Shown here piece by piece: positions 62,056-64,000 of a DNA stretch of 64,000 nt. Numbering within the stretch: the first letter of the stretch is position 1; each line of letters begins with the position of its first letter. The stretch is from Nostoc foliaceum FACHB-393 (lineage in GTDB: Bacteria > Cyanobacteriota > Cyanobacteriia > Cyanobacteriales > Nostocaceae), in assembly GCF_014698505.1 (NCBI RefSeq), contig NZ_JACJTD010000034.1, forward strand, positions 1-64,000. The letters are read 5' to 3'. The position numbers and the translations under genes were made by a program. The notes beneath the pieces were generated by a model. It had not been told where the DNA came from. It saw only the letters and a program-made list of their open reading frames with translations, and did no database searches.

Positions 62056-63198
62056 TTAGCAATTACAACGTGGATCTCGCAATGTTGCCTTTTCCGGTTC
62101 TCGTGGGAACCAGGCGGCGGTTCGCTTACAAACCTCAACCAGCATCAACATTACTGGGACTTCGATTAAAACGCCTACCACTGTAGCAAGTGCAGCACCA
62201 GAATTTAAGCCAAACAGCATTACGGCTGTAGCGATCGCAACTTCAAAGTGATTGCTAGCTCCAATTAATGCTGCGGGTGCGGCATCCTCATAAGATATAT
62301 TCAGCTTTAAGGCTGCCACATAACTAATCAAGAAAATAAAATTAGTTTGGATGAATAGTGGCACGGCAATTAACAAGATGTGCAAGGGATTGCTAACAAT
62401 CAATTCACCCTTAAACGCAAACAGCAAAATCAAAGTAATCAGCAGAGCGGTAATAGCAATTGGACTGAGATACTTGATAAATCTCCGTTCAAACCAGTCT
62501 TTACCTTTGTATTTGAAAATCCAATAACGGCTATACATTCCTGCCACTAATGGCAAGCCGACATAAATCAGTACTGACAAAACAATTGTTTGCCACGGCA
62601 CTATTAAATCATTGGCTGCCAGTAACCACCTGCCTAAAGGTGCATACAAAAACAGCATCGTCAGAGAATTAACTGCCACCATCACCAAAGTGTGTCCCTG
62701 ATTGCCATAGGAAAGATAACCCCACAGCAACACCATTGCAGTACAAGGAGCAATTCCCAGTAAAATCGTACCAGCAATGTAAGAATTAGCGATCGCTACT
62801 TCGTCACCACGAATTAATTCTGTGCCCGCAATTAACGGACGGAACAACCAACCTAAGAAAAACTGGGCAAATACCACCATAGTGAATGGTTTAATCAACC
62901 AATTCACCACCAAAGTCAGAATAACTGGTTTTGGGGCACGGATAGCATTTGCAGCTTGAGTAAAATCTATTTTTACCATGATGGGATACATCATGAAAAA
63001 CAGACATACTGCAATGGGAATTGACACTTGATAGATACTCAACGCATCCAGCGTCACCGCCACCTGTGGAAATAATCTTCCTAGAGCAATTCCCGCCAAG
63101 ATGCACAGAAACACCCAAACGGTGAGGTATCTTTCAAAAAAACTGAGATTACTCCCTGCTTGTGCTGGGGCTGTATTCACTTGCGGATTCCTACTCAT
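62056..63198 (-). CDS. acr3: Arsenite efflux transporter, ACR3 family
   Basis: A 380-residue membrane protein with about ten helices. Family marks: CLFFMMYPIMVKIDF, LVVNWLIKPFTMVVFA, GIAPCTAMVLLWGYLS with the essential Cys of ACR3, and ALIGASNHFEVAIATAV. It exports arsenite through the plasma membrane using the proton gradient. Start ATG; the preceding arsJ ends 58 nt upstream, so they are probably co-transcribed. Confidence 0.94.
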   Translation of the reverse strand: MSRNPQVNTAPAQAGSNLSFFERYLTVWVFLCILAGIALGRLFPQVAVTLDALSIYQVSIPIAVCLFFMMYPIMVKIDFTQAANAIRAPKPVILTLVVNWLIKPFTMVVFAQFFLGWLFRPLIAGTELIRGDEVAIANSYIAGTILLGIAPCTAMVLLWGYLSYGNQGHTLVMVAVNSLTMLFLYAPLGRWLLAANDLIVPWQTIVLSVLIYVGLPLVAGMYSRYWIFKYKGKDWFERRFIKYLSPIAITALLITLILLFAFKGELIVSNPLHILLIAVPLFIQTNFIFLISYVAALKLNISYEDAAPAALIGASNHFEVAIATAVMLFGLNSGAALATVVGVLIEVPVMLMLVEVCKRTAAWFPREPEKATLRDPRCNC

Positions 63199-63256
63199 GG
63201 ATTTAAGCCTGAAATTAAAAGCTAATTATTGGAGACAAGGAAGAATAACCAATGCC

Positions 63257-64000
63257 CTAATCTCCATCTCCAGCTTTCCAAGGAACTGCTTTGCTCGGTT
63301 CGGGATCGGGTAGCTTCAAAGAAATCAGTGCTGCTGCTAGTACAAAGAACATGGATGTCCACAGACAGCCAATCAAACCGAAAAACTGATATACCAAACC
63401 TGACAAAACAGTGCCAGCTAATCGACCACCAGAGTTTGCCATGTAATAAAAACCAACATTCAGTGCTACCTTGTCATCATCAGTAAAAGCCAACACTAGA
63501 TAAGAGTGAACTGCTGAGTTGAAAGCAAACACTACACCAAAGATCAGGAGTCCGCCAACGATCGCAATATTTGCAGGTATATTTATTTGGAGAGCAAGAG
63601 CGATCGCAGCTGGAACTACTGTTAAAGTAAATGTCCAAAACTGGATGGTCTTTGATTCCGGTGGACGGCCAGAACCAAATCGTTGAATCAGTGTTGGCGC
63701 TAAGAATTGAACAAGTCCGTAGCCAATTACCCAACAAGCTAAAAATCCACCAACCTGATAGAACGACCAACCTAAAATCTCCCGTAAGAATACTGGTAAT
63801 GCCACAACAAACCAGATATCCCTAGAACCAAACAGAAAGAATCGGGCAGCTGAGAGAATGTTAATCTCTTGGCTCTTAGAAAAGAGTTGGCTAAACTTGA
63901 CTTTCTTCTTAATTTTGCCCATCCCTTTAGGCAACAGTAGCCCAGTGAACATAATCAAGAACAGTCCCCCTGCCATAATCCACAGAGAATTGACGAAGCC
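63257..64000 (-). CDS. arsJ: ArsJ-type organoarsenical efflux MFS transporter, C-terminal part (cut by window)
   Basis: A partial gene running past the right edge; the visible 247 residues contain the second half of an MFS protein with about six helices: FFLFGSRDIWFVVALPVFLR, GWSFYQVGGFLACWVIGYG, NSAVHSYLVLAFTDDDKVAL, NVGFYYMANSGGRLAG and LSGLVYQFFGLIG. This fits ArsJ, which exports 1-arseno-3-phosphoglycerate made by a dedicated GAPDH. The partner gapdh and arsR are expected upstream beyond the window. First visible gene of the ars cluster. Confidence 0.88.
   Translation of the reverse strand, partial: GFVNSLWIMAGGLFLIMFTGLLLPKGMGKIKKKVKFSQLFSKSQEINILSAARFFLFGSRDIWFVVALPVFLREILGWSFYQVGGFLACWVIGYGLVQFLAPTLIQRFGSGRPPESKTIQFWTFTLTVVPAAIALALQINIPANIAIVGGLLIFGVVFAFNSAVHSYLVLAFTDDDKVALNVGFYYMANSGGRLAGTVLSGLVYQFFGLIGCLWTSMFFVLAAALISLKLPDPEPSKAVPWKAGDGD

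Noticed and set aside
1..64000. tRNA, rRNA or riboswitch genes
   Set aside because: No T-loop or rRNA signatures and no cobalamin, TPP or glutamine riboswitch core was noticed by eye; a covariance-model scan could still find small RNAs.

Overview
The window is chromosomal DNA from a filamentous cyanobacterium of the Nostoc/Anabaena type. The evidence is the very frequent HIP1 octamer GCGATCGC, heptamer short tandem repeats and palindromic repeats between genes, and cyanobacterial gene families: long-form IspH, DUF2555 beside coaBC, DUF6464, Fut iron transport, and a dynamin-like GTPase that, from memory of the sequence, is almost identical to the structurally studied Nostoc punctiforme BDLP. 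No rRNA, tRNA, CRISPR array or complete insertion sequence was recognised.

Layout. 1-8.3 kb: a decayed ECF sigma-factor gene, an M3 oligopeptidase (minus), a small exported protein with an apparent frameshift, a 1554-residue hybrid histidine kinase (minus) and a YnfA-type membrane protein. 8.3-14 kb: ammonium transporter amt with an NtcA-like site upstream, an SGNH esterase, ispH, and the cobalamin gene cbiET (cobL). 14-20 kb: a branched-chain/neutral amino-acid ABC transporter (livJHMGF, minus strand) broken up by an antisense Rpn/DUF4351 nuclease gene and a Uma2 remnant. 20-28 kb: small conserved proteins, an erythromycin-esterase-like protein, a GNAT acetyltransferase, a transketolase of the animal type and an acyltransferase. 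28.4-32.8 kb: a compact XRE regulator - hybrid kinase - HpxZ-like operon. 32.9-33.9 kb: hisC. 34-40 kb: a 21-bp tandem array, a small coiled-coil gene, then a membrane-remodelling cluster (small TM protein, BDLP, and a second dynamin fused to a J domain). 40-47.6 kb: DUF305 lipoprotein, site-2 protease, SPL-like radical SAM enzyme with a RemA/DUF370-like partner, lipoate ligase family protein, coaBC with DUF2555, and an esterase that seems to start at CTG. 48.2-53.2 kb: a complete ferric-iron importer with two binding proteins (futA-futA-futB-futC). 53.7-57.2 kb: a Cache/HAMP/GAF histidine kinase and a second copy of the small coiled-coil gene, again behind a 21-bp tandem array. 57.5-61.3 kb: an exported protein, a double phosphoglycerate-mutase-fold phosphatase and a dihydroorotase homologue with lost metal ligands and a repeat-derived Gly/His insert. 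61.4-64 kb: arsenic detoxification genes arsI, acr3 and arsJ (arsJ cut by the window edge).

The most unusual signals are: (1) two unlinked paralogues of an unrecognised about 130-residue coiled-coil protein, each preceded by its own 21-bp tandem array whose units share a TGTT...AACA dyad although the sequences otherwise differ; (2) the dynamin cluster with a dynamin-J-domain fusion; (3) several cases of intergenic repeats inside coding sequence; and (4) a family of about 105-bp palindromic MITE-like elements, one of them carrying a nested insertion.
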